From Citrobacter gillenii (GTDB lineage: Bacteria > Pseudomonadota > Gammaproteobacteria > Enterobacterales > Enterobacteriaceae), in assembly GCF_013337685.1 (NCBI RefSeq), contig NZ_SUQN01000004.1, forward strand, positions 186,001 to 250,000: a stretch of DNA of 64,000 bases. Direction: 5' to 3'. This document shows, piece after piece, positions 55,321 through 63,888 of the stretch. A program made the translations under genes and the position numbers. Position 1 is the first letter of the stretch. Each line of letters opens with the position of its first letter. The notes under the pieces were generated by a model that was not told where the DNA came from, did no database searches, and saw only the letters and a program-made list of their open reading frames with translations.

Positions 55321-56730
55321 TTATTTCATCATCTCGCGAATTAATTTCCCAAGTTGTTTCACGGCCTGCTCTTCGCGTTCTCCCCAGTGCCATGCGGTAT
55401 TGAAGCGAAAGAAGCGTGTCCAGGTTCCTGACGTCGAGAACATTTTCCCCGGTGCAATGCTGATATGGTGCGCCAGTGCCTGCGTGCTGAGCTCGCCCGC
55501 ATCAAGCGGTTCAGGCAGTTCGAGCCACAGAAAATAGCCGCTATCGCTATGATGAATTTTGACTTCCGCCGGAAGATGGCGCAGCAGCGTTTGCCAGGCT
55601 TGCTGTTTGCGTTCTGCCAGTTGACGACGTAGCCGACGCAAATGCGCGTCATAACGCCGGGTAGAGAGGTAATCCACCAATGCGAGTTGCATCGGGGAAC
55701 TGGTTGATAAGGTGCTCATCAACTGAAGCCGCTGAATGCGCCGCGCATGCTTCCCCGCCGCCACCCAGCCAACGCGAAATCCGGGTACCAGGCATTTTGA
55801 AAACGACGAACAGTGTAGCACTCTGTCGCCACGATCCCAGGCTTTGGCGGGCAGCGGTTTTTCACGGCCAAAATACAGCTCGCTGTAAACATCATCCTCG
55901 ATCAGCATCACGTTGTATTTTTCCAGCAACGCGACCAGATGGGCCTTTTTCTCTGCGCTGAGCGTAAACCCCAACGGGTTTTGGCTGTTGGTCATCAGCC
56001 AGCAAGCCTTCACCGGATACTCTTGTAAAGCCTGCTCCAGTGCAACGAGATCGATCCCGTCCTTGACGTCGGTGGCAACAGACAGCGCTTTTAAACGTAG
56101 CCTTTCAAGCGCCTGCAAGGCGCCGTAAAAACAGGGATTTTCGACAATCACCCAGTCGCCAGGTTCGGTCACCGCTTGCAGGCTCAGGTTGAGGGCTTCC
56201 AGCGCCCCGGCGGTAATCACAATGTCATCCGGCGAAATAGTGATCCCCTGCTGTGCATAGCGACGTGCAATGGCATTACGCAATTCGGCATTACCCGGCG
56301 GCAGGTTTTCAATCACGCTCATTGCCGTCGCCGTTTTGCTCACCTGCGCCAACGAACGGTTAAGCTGCTGCAGGGGAAATAAACGGGGGTCGGGAAATGC
56401 GGACGCAAACGGCATCACCGAAGCATCCCGGCTGGCCTGCAGCATGTCAAAAATATACGTGTTGATATCGACCGCTTCATCGCGCACAACCTGCGATTGC
56501 GGGGTTGCCGACTCACGTTCGGGCCGCGCGGCAACATAATAGCCGGATTGCGGCCGCGCAATGATCCGCCCCTGACTTTCCAGCAACTGATAAGCATGGC
56601 CGACGGTCATAAAACTCATCCCACTGGTCGCCACCTGTTCACGTAAAGAAGGTAGACGATCGCCGGGTTGCCAGACGCCAGAGGCGATTTGATCGCGAAT
56701 TTGTTCCGCCAGCCGTTGATATTTTTTCAT
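55321..56730 (-). CDS. ydcR: MocR-type GntR/aminotransferase regulator YdcR
   Basis: 469 residues. The N-terminal GntR winged helix (LAEQIRDQIASGVWQPGDRL, about residues 7-26) is fused to a class I aminotransferase-like domain with the PLP-lysine region HCSSFSKCLVPGFRVGWVAA near residue 310. Close to E. coli YdcR, which controls the adjacent ydcSTUV-patD genes in Salmonella and E. coli relatives. PLP and an aminated ligand are the probable effectors. It is divergent from cioA here rather than from yncJ. Confidence 0.93.
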   Translation of the reverse strand: MKKYQRLAEQIRDQIASGVWQPGDRLPSLREQVATSGMSFMTVGHAYQLLESQGRIIARPQSGYYVAARPERESATPQSQVVRDEAVDINTYIFDMLQASRDASVMPFASAFPDPRLFPLQQLNRSLAQVSKTATAMSVIENLPPGNAELRNAIARRYAQQGITISPDDIVITAGALEALNLSLQAVTEPGDWVIVENPCFYGALQALERLRLKALSVATDVKDGIDLVALEQALQEYPVKACWLMTNSQNPLGFTLSAEKKAHLVALLEKYNVMLIEDDVYSELYFGREKPLPAKAWDRGDRVLHCSSFSKCLVPGFRVGWVAAGKHARRIQRLQLMSTLSTSSPMQLALVDYLSTRRYDAHLRRLRRQLAERKQQAWQTLLRHLPAEVKIHHSDSGYFLWLELPEPLDAGELSTQALAHHISIAPGKMFSTSGTWTRFFRFNTAWHWGEREEQAVKQLGKLIREMMK

Positions 56731-57080
56731 GATGATTCTCGGGAGTCAGATGCAGGTGACGCTCGCAGTGTATATCAGTCAATAAAATTAACAACATTCT
56801 GACAACTGTTATGGGATTGTGTTTTTACTGCATTGTGAACGAAAGCGGTTAACCACATGCTCACACCGCGAGCCTGCACAGCATCAATTTTCGTCGCGTG
56901 CTTTAAATAGAATAAATAATTGATTTTATGGGTGTTTAAAAAATGAAGTTTTCATATCAGTACCACTAACAAATAACAGCACAGCAACTGTTATGGTTAA
57001 AAAGAACTGTTCTGTTTCTGCCCCCCACTGTTCCTCAGGCATAGAATTGCGCTAAATCAATTTTGCCTGCGGAGTTAAGC
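56731..57080. other. Divergent promoter region between ydcR and cioA, with repeated 12-bp motif
   Basis: 350 bp, non-coding. CAACTGTTATGG occurs twice (56803-56814 and 56985-56996). The right copy is part of the inverted repeat TAACAG-N8-CTGTTA (56975-56994). These may be operators for YdcR or a cioAB regulator. Confidence 0.55.
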
Positions 57081-58484
57081 ATGTTCGGTCTTGACGCGTT
57101 TCACCTGGCGCGCATCCAGTTCGCGTTTACGGTGTCGTTTCACATCATCTTTCCGGCCATTACTATCGGTCTTGCCAGCTATCTGGCGGTGCTTGAAGGT
57201 CTGTGGCTGAAAACCAAAAATCCCACCTGGCGTTCGCTGTATCATTTCTGGTCTAAAATATTCGCCGTCAACTTTGGTATGGGCGTGGTTTCGGGCCTGG
57301 TAATGGCCTACCAGTTCGGTACCAACTGGAGCGGTTTTTCCGAGTTCGCCGGGAGTATCACCGGGCCGCTGCTGACCTATGAAGTACTGACCGCCTTCTT
57401 CCTCGAGGCAGGATTCCTTGGCGTGATGCTGTTTGGCTGGCAGCGCGTAGGTCCAGGTCTGCACTTCTTCGCCACCTGTATGGTCGCGCTGGGCACCATT
57501 ATTTCAACTTTCTGGATCCTCGCCTCCAACAGCTGGATGCAAACACCGCAGGGTTACGAAATTATCAACGGACAAGTCGTGCCGGTGGACTGGTTTGCCG
57601 TCATCTTCAATCCGTCCTTCCCCTATCGTCTACTGCATATGTCCGTCGCCGCATTCTTGAGCAGCGCCCTGTTTGTCGCGGCGTCGGCGGCCTGGCATCT
57701 ATTACGTGGAAATAATACGCCGGCAATTCGTGCCATGTTTTCAATGGCCCTGTGGATGATGCTGATCGTCGCCCCATTACAGGCGTTGATTGGTGATATG
57801 CATGGACTTAACACCCTGAAGCATCAACCCGCCAAGATTGCCGCCATTGAAGGCCACTGGGAAAACGTGTCCGGTGAACCGACCCCGCTGTTGCTGTTCG
57901 GCTGGCCGGATATGGAACAGGAGCGTACCCGCTACGGGCTGGCAATACCCGCGCTGGGCAGCCTGATTTTGACCCACAGTCTGGATAAACAAGTTCCGGC
58001 TCTGAAAGAATTTCCGAAAGAAGATCGTCCTAACTCCACCATGGTGTTCTGGTCGTTTCGCATTATGGCGGGGCTGGGGATGTTGATGATCTTGCTCGGC
58101 ACATTTGCCCTGTGGCTGCGCTACAAACAACGCCTGTATACCTCGCGTCCTTTCCTGCGCTTCGCACTATGGATGGGACCCTCCGGTCTGATTGCCATTC
58201 TGGCCGGATGGGTGACCACCGAAGTTGGTCGTCAGCCGTGGGTTGTTTACGGCCTGCAACGGACGGCGGATGCGGTTTCCGCACATGGCGATTTGCACAT
58301 GAGCATCAGCCTGATGGCCTTCTTTGTGGTTTACAGTTCGGTCTTCGGTGTGGGCTACAGCTACATGATCCGCCTGATCCGTAAAGGACCGCAGGAAGAT
58401 GACCCGACGAGTCCGCCAACGGGTACTCCTGCACGACCGCTTTCCGCTGCGGTCCTCGATTCTCAACCGGAGGCACATCGCTAA
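57081..58484 (+). CDS. cioA: Cyanide-insensitive-type bd quinol oxidase subunit I (CioA-like)
   Basis: 467 residues, shorter than CydA or AppC (over 510) because the Q-loop is short, which is the hallmark of the CIO subclass. The heme ligand candidates are H21 in TVSFHIIFPA, the His in PYRLLHMSVAAFL near residue 192, and the Met region near 330. The GRQPWVVYG motif is present near residue 385. It oxidises quinol and reduces oxygen to water at the inner membrane without proton pumping. ATG 57081 has GGAG at 57071; a TTG at 57063 is also in frame. It overlaps cioB by one base. Confidence 0.9.
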   Translation: MFGLDAFHLARIQFAFTVSFHIIFPAITIGLASYLAVLEGLWLKTKNPTWRSLYHFWSKIFAVNFGMGVVSGLVMAYQFGTNWSGFSEFAGSITGPLLTYEVLTAFFLEAGFLGVMLFGWQRVGPGLHFFATCMVALGTIISTFWILASNSWMQTPQGYEIINGQVVPVDWFAVIFNPSFPYRLLHMSVAAFLSSALFVAASAAWHLLRGNNTPAIRAMFSMALWMMLIVAPLQALIGDMHGLNTLKHQPAKIAAIEGHWENVSGEPTPLLLFGWPDMEQERTRYGLAIPALGSLILTHSLDKQVPALKEFPKEDRPNSTMVFWSFRIMAGLGMLMILLGTFALWLRYKQRLYTSRPFLRFALWMGPSGLIAILAGWVTTEVGRQPWVVYGLQRTADAVSAHGDLHMSISLMAFFVVYSSVFGVGYSYMIRLIRKGPQEDDPTSPPTGTPARPLSAAVLDSQPEAHR

Positions 58485-59494
58485 TGGGTATTGATTTATC
58501 AGTTATCTGGTTCGTTATCATCGTGTTCGCCACCCTGATGTATATCGTGATGGATGGTTTCGACCTTGGGATTGGCATTTTATTTCCGGCCATTCAGGAC
58601 CCCGACGATCGCGATGTGATGGTCAACAGCGTCGCGCCGGTCTGGGACGGCAATGAAACCTGGCTGGTGCTGGGGGGCGCAGGCTTGTTTGGTGCCTTTC
58701 CGCTGGCCTACGCGGTGATCGTCGATGCGCTGACCATCCCCTTAACCCTGATGCTAATCGGCCTGATTTTTCGCGGTGTGGCCTTTGAGTTTCGTTTCAA
58801 AGCAACGCCCGCACACCGGCCATTCTGGGATAAAGCGTTTATATGCGGTTCAATCCTCGCCACCTTTACCCAGGGCGTTGTCGTCGGTGCGGTGCTTAAT
58901 GGATTTTCAGTCAGCGGACGCAGCTACAGCGGCGGACCTTTCGACTGGCTCACCCCTTTCACGCTGTTTTGCGGCGTGGGCCTGGTGGTGGCCTATGCGC
59001 TGCTGGGTGCGACATGGCTGGTGATGAAAAGCGAAAATCCACTGCAGGATAAAATGCGCAACGCCGCCAAAAAACTGCTGCTGGCGTTGCTGGTCGTCAT
59101 TGCCATTATCAGCCTGTGGACACCGCTGGCGCACAGCGCCATTGCCGATCGCTGGTTTAGCCTGCCAAACCTGTGGTTCCTGATGCCGGTTCCACTCCTG
59201 GTCGCACTGATCAGCCTGTGGTTGTGGCGTTCGCTGGGCCAGCAGCACAGCCATGCACTGGCGTTTATCCTGACGCTGGGGCTAATTTTCCTCGGTTTCA
59301 GCGGACTGGGGATCAGCATCTGGCCGCATATCATTCCACCGTCCATCACCCTCTGGCAGGCGGCAGCCCCGCCACAAAGTCAGGGCTTTATGCTGGTAGG
59401 TGCCTTGTTGATTATCCCAATAATCCTCGTCTACACCTTCTGGAGCTATTACGTTTTTCGCGGCAAAGTTCAACCTGGTGAGGGGTATCATTGA
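58484..59494 (+). CDS. cioB: Cyanide-insensitive-type bd quinol oxidase subunit II (CioB-like)
   Basis: 336 residues, about nine hydrophobic helices. The CydB signature MDGFDLGIGILFP is at residues 24-36, followed by SVAPVWDGNETWLVLGGAGL. It forms the heterodimer with CioA. TAATG and TGATG overlaps join it to the genes on both sides, so the three subunits are made from one mRNA. Confidence 0.92.
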   Translation: MGIDLSVIWFVIIVFATLMYIVMDGFDLGIGILFPAIQDPDDRDVMVNSVAPVWDGNETWLVLGGAGLFGAFPLAYAVIVDALTIPLTLMLIGLIFRGVAFEFRFKATPAHRPFWDKAFICGSILATFTQGVVVGAVLNGFSVSGRSYSGGPFDWLTPFTLFCGVGLVVAYALLGATWLVMKSENPLQDKMRNAAKKLLLALLVVIAIISLWTPLAHSAIADRWFSLPNLWFLMPVPLLVALISLWLWRSLGQQHSHALAFILTLGLIFLGFSGLGISIWPHIIPPSITLWQAAAPPQSQGFMLVGALLIIPIILVYTFWSYYVFRGKVQPGEGYH

Positions 59495-59619
59495 TGCAAC
59501 AATCAATCTGGAAACGCCTGATGTGGCTGGTGATCTTGTGGGGCGGCAGCGTGCTGGCCCTGGCCGCTGTTGGCATGGTCTTCCGTGTGCTGATGACGGC
59601 AGCAGGTTTTAAGTCCTGA
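59494..59619 (+). CDS. DUF2474 small subunit-like protein of the bd oxidase
   Basis: 41 residues, MQQSIWKRLMWLVILWGGSV continuing as one membrane helix and ending AGFKS. This matches the pattern of DUF2474 proteins that follow cioAB genes and act like CydX. The ATG overlaps the cioB stop (TGATG), which supports translation. Too short for most gene finders. Confidence 0.85.
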   Translation: MQQSIWKRLMWLVILWGGSVLALAAVGMVFRVLMTAAGFKS

Positions 59620-59635
59620 GTCTGCATTCATATTG

Positions 59636-59660
59636 GTCGGGTAGCGTAGCGTTACCCGAC
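59636..59660 (+). terminator. Hairpin after the cio operon
   Basis: 8-bp arms GTCGGGTA (59636-59643) and TACCCGAC (59653-59660), with a GCGTAGCGT loop. There is no T tail; the form is that of a common enteric palindromic unit. Confidence 0.5.
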
Positions 59661-59805
59661 AGCTAAAATCCCAACGTTATATAAACAAAAATGCAATAAC
59701 CGGCGAATTGATGAAACATCGATTGCCTTTAACTCGATTAAATAATGAAATAGTCACAAGACGAAATTACCGCAATTTTTGTTAAAACGTACCAGAGGGT
59801 GAATG

Positions 59806-60036
59806 ATGTTTAAGAAAGGGTTAACGGTGTTATTGCTGAGCAGTGCGCTTTTTTCTGGCCAGCTTTTCGCTACTAATCAGGGACATGAATATCTTCAGGT
59901 GCAGGATGCCGATCACTTATTACGTCACACGGCTGACAGCGATGAACTGCGTATGACGGCGGAAGAATCCGCCGCCGATCTCCGCGAACACCATCACTGG
60001 CAAAAATCACGCAAACCCGATACCCATCAAAGTTAA
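59806..60036 (+). CDS. yncJ: Small periplasmic protein YncJ
   Basis: 76 residues. A signal peptide (FKKGLTVLLLSSALFSGQLF, cleavage near LFAT-NQGHE) is followed by a charged mature part, LRHTADSDELRMTAEESAAD. It matches E. coli YncJ in length and pattern, a Cpx/stress-linked protein of unknown function. ATG 59806 is preferred to ATG 59803, since GAGGG is 6 nt upstream of it. It is convergent with rlhA and 3 bp apart. Confidence 0.9.
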   Translation: MFKKGLTVLLLSSALFSGQLFATNQGHEYLQVQDADHLLRHTADSDELRMTAEESAADLREHHHWQKSRKPDTHQS

Positions 60037-60039
60037 CGC

Positions 60040-62001
60040 TTAGCCTTTACGCTTCGGCAGCGTTTTCATCAGTTCATCCGGACTGACGGAAGCCACGATG
60101 CTGCCCGGCAACGGCATTTTCAGAATGTGATGTTTCATCTTGCCGATGACGTGCATTTCGCACGGTCGGCAATCAAATTTCAGCGTCAGCACATCGTCAC
60201 CGTTGACCAACTGCATTGGCGTCGCTTTCCAGCTTTTGATGTTACCTTTAGCCTGTTTTGGGCATAGATTAAAGGCAAAACGCAGGCAGTGCTTGGTGAT
60301 CATCACCGGCACCTCGCCTTTTTCCTCATGCGCTTCATAAGCAGCATCAATCAGCTGAACACCATAACGGTGATAAAACGCGCGCGCTTTATGGTTATAG
60401 ACGTTTGCCAGAAAACTCAGATGCGTTTGCGGGTAAACCGGGGCCGGGTCGGCTACCGGTTTGCGGCGGCCACGCTGGTAACTGGCCAGTCGCGCTGCGT
60501 CCAGCATTTCAACGGCGTCACGACGCAGCTGATTAAGCTGACCGTTCGGCACAAACAGTGCGCCCGGCAGATTCACCTGAATATCACGGGCGTAATACAG
60601 CGTCTGCCCAAGCTTTGCCAGCCCCTCCTGCAAATTGCTCAGCGCTTTTTCCGCGTTGTTCGCTTCCTCAAACTGGCCGTCCAGCGTGTGGGTGATGCTC
60701 ACGCCCTCTTCGCTGGTGAGCGTCAGGATCAGCTGTTCCTGCCAGCCGCCCAGTTCAATATCGACCGCCACGCGACGTTCGCTGGACGTTTTGGTCAACG
60801 CCTGCTGCCAGTTATGATCGAGGTTACGATTCAACGGATGATGCGGACGCACTTTATGCAGATCGGCCGGCATTTCATTCGGCCAGACCCGATAGTGGTT
60901 GTTCCCCGTTTTCTCGACGGTATTGGCGCGAAATCCAACCACATCGCGTTTGATCAACACGTTCAGGCCATCGCCGTTAGCCAGCGGCTCCGTCACTTCA
61001 ACATCAAGGTAATCTTTACCTACTTTCAGCACTTCGCCTACCGGCAAGCCGATAAACTTCGGCGAGTCAAATGCACCGATATCCCCTTTGCGGGCGGTGA
61101 CAAAGTAATCTGTGCTGCCACGGTGGAACGTTTTGTCCGTTGAGGGGGTAAAGAAATGTTCTGTACGACCGGCTGAGACACGGGCCAAATCACCGCGCTG
61201 TTCGATAATCGCATCCAACATCTGGCGATAATGGGCGGTGATATTTTTCACGTAGCTCATGTCTTTGTAGCGGCCTTCAATTTTGAAGGACCGCACGCCT
61301 GCGTCGATCAACGCGCCCAGATTAGCGGTCTGATCGTTATCTTTCATCGACAGCAGGTGTTTTTCGTATGACACCACCCGCCCCTGATCGTCTTTCAGGG
61401 TATACGGCAGGCGACAAGCCTGAGAGCAGTCACCACGGTTAGCGCTGCGCCCGGTCTGGGCGTGGGAAATATAGCATTGGCCGGAATACGCCACACACAA
61501 CGCACCGTGAATAAAAAACTCAAGGGTCGCGTCGGTAGCCTGATGGATGGCGCTAATCTGTTCCAGACTCAGCTCGCGCGCTAGTACAATCTGGGTAAAC
61601 CCCACATCGCCGAGAAACTTAGCCTTCTCGACGCTGCGAATATCACACTGGGTGCTGGCATGCAGCTCAATGGGCGGAATATCCAGCTCCAGAATCCCCA
61701 TATCCTGTACAATCAGGGCATCAACGCCGGTCTGATACAGGTCGGTAATCAACCGCTGAGCGGGTTCCAGCTCATCATCGTGTAAAATCGTGTTCAACGT
61801 CACAAAGATTTTTGCCCCATAGCGATGGGCGAAAGGCACCAGTTCAGCAATATCCTTCAGGCTGTTACTGGCATTATGACGTGCACCAAACCCCGGTCCA
61901 CCAATGTAAACGGCATCTGCGCCGTGCAAAATGGCTTCGCGCGCAATCGCGGTGTCACGGGCCGGGCTTAACAATTCAAGACGATGAGGTTGCTGAGGCA
62001 T
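60040..62001 (-). CDS. rlhA: 23S rRNA 5-hydroxycytidine C2501 synthase RlhA (U32 family)
   Basis: 653 residues, the E. coli length. It hydroxylates C2501 of 23S rRNA in an iron- and prephenate-linked way. The U32 core begins LELLSPARDTAIAREAILHG. The [4Fe-4S] cysteines are visible in CVAYSGQCYISHAQTGRSAN (near residue 168), GDCSQACRLPY and further cysteines of the C-terminal domain in CLRFAFNLCP and CRPCEMHVI. The start at 62001 (MPQQPHRLELL) aligns with E. coli; the ATG at 62019 would add six residues. Confidence 0.95.
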   Translation of the reverse strand: MPQQPHRLELLSPARDTAIAREAILHGADAVYIGGPGFGARHNASNSLKDIAELVPFAHRYGAKIFVTLNTILHDDELEPAQRLITDLYQTGVDALIVQDMGILELDIPPIELHASTQCDIRSVEKAKFLGDVGFTQIVLARELSLEQISAIHQATDATLEFFIHGALCVAYSGQCYISHAQTGRSANRGDCSQACRLPYTLKDDQGRVVSYEKHLLSMKDNDQTANLGALIDAGVRSFKIEGRYKDMSYVKNITAHYRQMLDAIIEQRGDLARVSAGRTEHFFTPSTDKTFHRGSTDYFVTARKGDIGAFDSPKFIGLPVGEVLKVGKDYLDVEVTEPLANGDGLNVLIKRDVVGFRANTVEKTGNNHYRVWPNEMPADLHKVRPHHPLNRNLDHNWQQALTKTSSERRVAVDIELGGWQEQLILTLTSEEGVSITHTLDGQFEEANNAEKALSNLQEGLAKLGQTLYYARDIQVNLPGALFVPNGQLNQLRRDAVEMLDAARLASYQRGRRKPVADPAPVYPQTHLSFLANVYNHKARAFYHRYGVQLIDAAYEAHEEKGEVPVMITKHCLRFAFNLCPKQAKGNIKSWKATPMQLVNGDDVLTLKFDCRPCEMHVIGKMKHHILKMPLPGSIVASVSPDELMKTLPKRKG

Positions 62002-62079
62002 ACGGTTGTTACCATCCAAAAGCGGTAAAATGGCGGCTATTGTAGTCAGAAGCGCGACGTTGCGAAATAGTTTTCCCTA

Positions 62080-62616
62080 TTAACTCCGTGGGTAATGGAT
62101 GAGCGAATGAAAGTGAACCGGCAGTTCACTGCTGTTCCGATAACTGTGTGCGGTATCCCCGGCAAAACGCACTCCCTCACCGGTTTTTAACGTTCGCCAT
62201 TTGCCGTCAATGTCCATATCCAGCAGGCCATTAATCACCACCACATGTTCAATAACGCCGGTCTCATGCGGGGTAGATTCGCTAAGCGCTCCCGGTGCCA
62301 GCAGTATCGAAAAATGGTCAAAGCAGAGCTGTGGATCCCACGGGAACAGCGGCGTGACGATCATCGCCTGCTGCTGCGGGTCGAATGCGGGCGTGCTCTC
62401 CGCTTCCGGCGGCGTGATAAAGCTCGAAAAGGGAACGTTCAGTCCGGTGGCGATTTTCCATAATGTCGCCACCGTTGGGCTGGATTCGTTGCGTTCAATC
62501 TGCCCCAGCATGGCTTTTGACACGCCGGTCTCCTGCGCCAGACGTGCAAGGCTCCATTCCCGCTGCTGACGTAACGCCCTGAGCGTGGTCGCCAGATAGT
62601 GGGTAACATTGTCCAT
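62080..62616 (-). CDS. sutR: XRE-cupin regulator of sulfur utilisation SutR (YdcN)
   Basis: 178 residues, the E. coli length. The HTH (LAQETGVSKAMLGQIERNES, about residues 24-43) is followed by a cupin domain (HFSILLAPGALSESTPHETG, VIEHVVVINGLLDMDIDG). E. coli SutR represses a set of sulfur-utilisation genes. It is divergent from ydcO, and two palindromes lie between them. With a candidate sulfur-compound operon elsewhere in this window, a regulatory link is possible but not shown. Confidence 0.92.
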   Translation of the reverse strand: MDNVTHYLATTLRALRQQREWSLARLAQETGVSKAMLGQIERNESSPTVATLWKIATGLNVPFSSFITPPEAESTPAFDPQQQAMIVTPLFPWDPQLCFDHFSILLAPGALSESTPHETGVIEHVVVINGLLDMDIDGKWRTLKTGEGVRFAGDTAHSYRNSSELPVHFHSLIHYPRS

Positions 62617-62662
62617 TCGTTATCTCCCTCGATCTCATGTGGCAAAGCACTAGACTATCACT

Positions 62663-62707
62663 TGTACGCTATAGCGCACAGTGCTACAGTGACCGACCGT
62701 TATAACG
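62663..62707. promoter_or_regulatory. Two palindromic operators between sutR and ydcO
   Basis: TGT-N-CGCTATAGCG-N-ACA (62663-62680) and CGTTATAACG (62698-62707) share the form CGYTATARCG. Their centres are 31 bp apart, three helical turns. Likely SutR sites controlling both divergent genes. Confidence 0.6.
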
Positions 62708-62721
62708 CACGCGGAGTCGCT

Positions 62722-63888
62722 ATGCGCACATATTCACTCCCTCTGCCTACCGTACTGTCTGGTTTTGTTGCTGTGCTGGTCGGCTACGCCAGTTCAGCGG
62801 CGATTATCTGGCAAGCGGCGATAGCCGCCGGGGCAACTACCGGGCAAATTGCCGGCTGGATGACCGCGCTGGGCATCGCCATGGGCGTCAGTACGCTGGC
62901 ATTAACGTTATGGTACCGTGCGCCGATATTAACCGCGTGGTCAACGCCCGGTGCAGCGCTGCTGGTCACCGGTCTGCAGGGTGTCACTATTCAGGAGGCA
63001 ATTGGCGTATTTATTGTCGCCAATGCGCTGATTGTCCTGTGCGGCGTGACGGGATTGTTCGCCCGACTGATGCAAGTCATCCCTCACTCGCTGGCGTCAG
63101 CGATGCTGGCTGGGATCCTGCTGCGTTTTGGCCTACAGGCATTTAATAGTTTGAACAACGAGCTGCTCCTGTGCGGCAGCATGCTGCTGGCGTGGTTGGT
63201 GCTCAAAGTTGTCGCCCCGCGCTACGCGGTCATTGCTGCGATGTTGGTAGGAATAATGATTGCCTTGATAAAAGGTGACGTTGTCACTAACAACATCACT
63301 CTCTCACCGGTGATGCCGGAATTTATCGCCCCCCACTTTTCCCTCGCCCACAGCATCAGTATTGCTCTGCCGCTGTTTCTGGTCACCATGGCCTCGCAAA
63401 ATGCTCCCGGCATTGCCACCATGAAGGCCTCCGGCTATTCATTACCCGTTTCGCCGTTGATCGTGTTCACCGGCCTGCTGGCGCTGTTGTTTTCCCCGTT
63501 TGGCGTCTACTCCATCTGTATTGCCGCCATCACCGCCGCGATATGCCAAAGCCCGGAAGCGCACCCGGACGCCCAGCGACGCTGGTTAGCGGCCGCTGCC
63601 GCGGGGGTTTTCTATCTGCTGGCAGGCGTATTCGGCGGTTCAGTGACCGGGTTAATGGCGGCCCTGCCGGTGAGCTGGATCCAGATGCTGGCCGGTCTGG
63701 CGCTGCTGGGGACGATTAGCGGCAGCCTGTATCAGGCGCTGCATCAAGAAGCCGAGCGTGACGCGGCGATAATCACCTTTCTGGTCACCGCCAGTGGTTT
63801 GACGCTGCTGGGGATTGGATCTGCATTTTGGGGATTAATTGCCGGAGGGGTGTGCTACACGGTGCTGAGATTAGCGCGCCGCACGTAG
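62722..63888 (+). CDS. ydcO: BenE-type benzoate/H+ symporter family membrane protein YdcO
   Basis: 388 residues, close to E. coli YdcO, with some twelve membrane helices. The family blocks TAWSTPGAALLVTGLQG (near residue 72) and VTMASQNAPGIATMKASGYS (near 228) are present. The BenE family transports benzoate; the natural substrate of YdcO is unknown. The ATG at 62722 has GCGGAG upstream; the frame is open back to 62599 but that part is the sutR control region. Its stop lies inside the 3' end of a convergent AraC gene. Confidence 0.93.
   Translation: MRTYSLPLPTVLSGFVAVLVGYASSAAIIWQAAIAAGATTGQIAGWMTALGIAMGVSTLALTLWYRAPILTAWSTPGAALLVTGLQGVTIQEAIGVFIVANALIVLCGVTGLFARLMQVIPHSLASAMLAGILLRFGLQAFNSLNNELLLCGSMLLAWLVLKVVAPRYAVIAAMLVGIMIALIKGDVVTNNITLSPVMPEFIAPHFSLAHSISIALPLFLVTMASQNAPGIATMKASGYSLPVSPLIVFTGLLALLFSPFGVYSICIAAITAAICQSPEAHPDAQRRWLAAAAAGVFYLLAGVFGGSVTGLMAALPVSWIQMLAGLALLGTISGSLYQALHQEAERDAAIITFLVTASGLTLLGIGSAFWGLIAGGVCYTVLRLARRT

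Noticed and set aside
60289-61143. A 284-codon open frame on the plus strand inside rlhA
   Set aside because: It is antisense to a strongly conserved gene, its composition is that of the complement of rlhA codons, and it has no recognisable domain.
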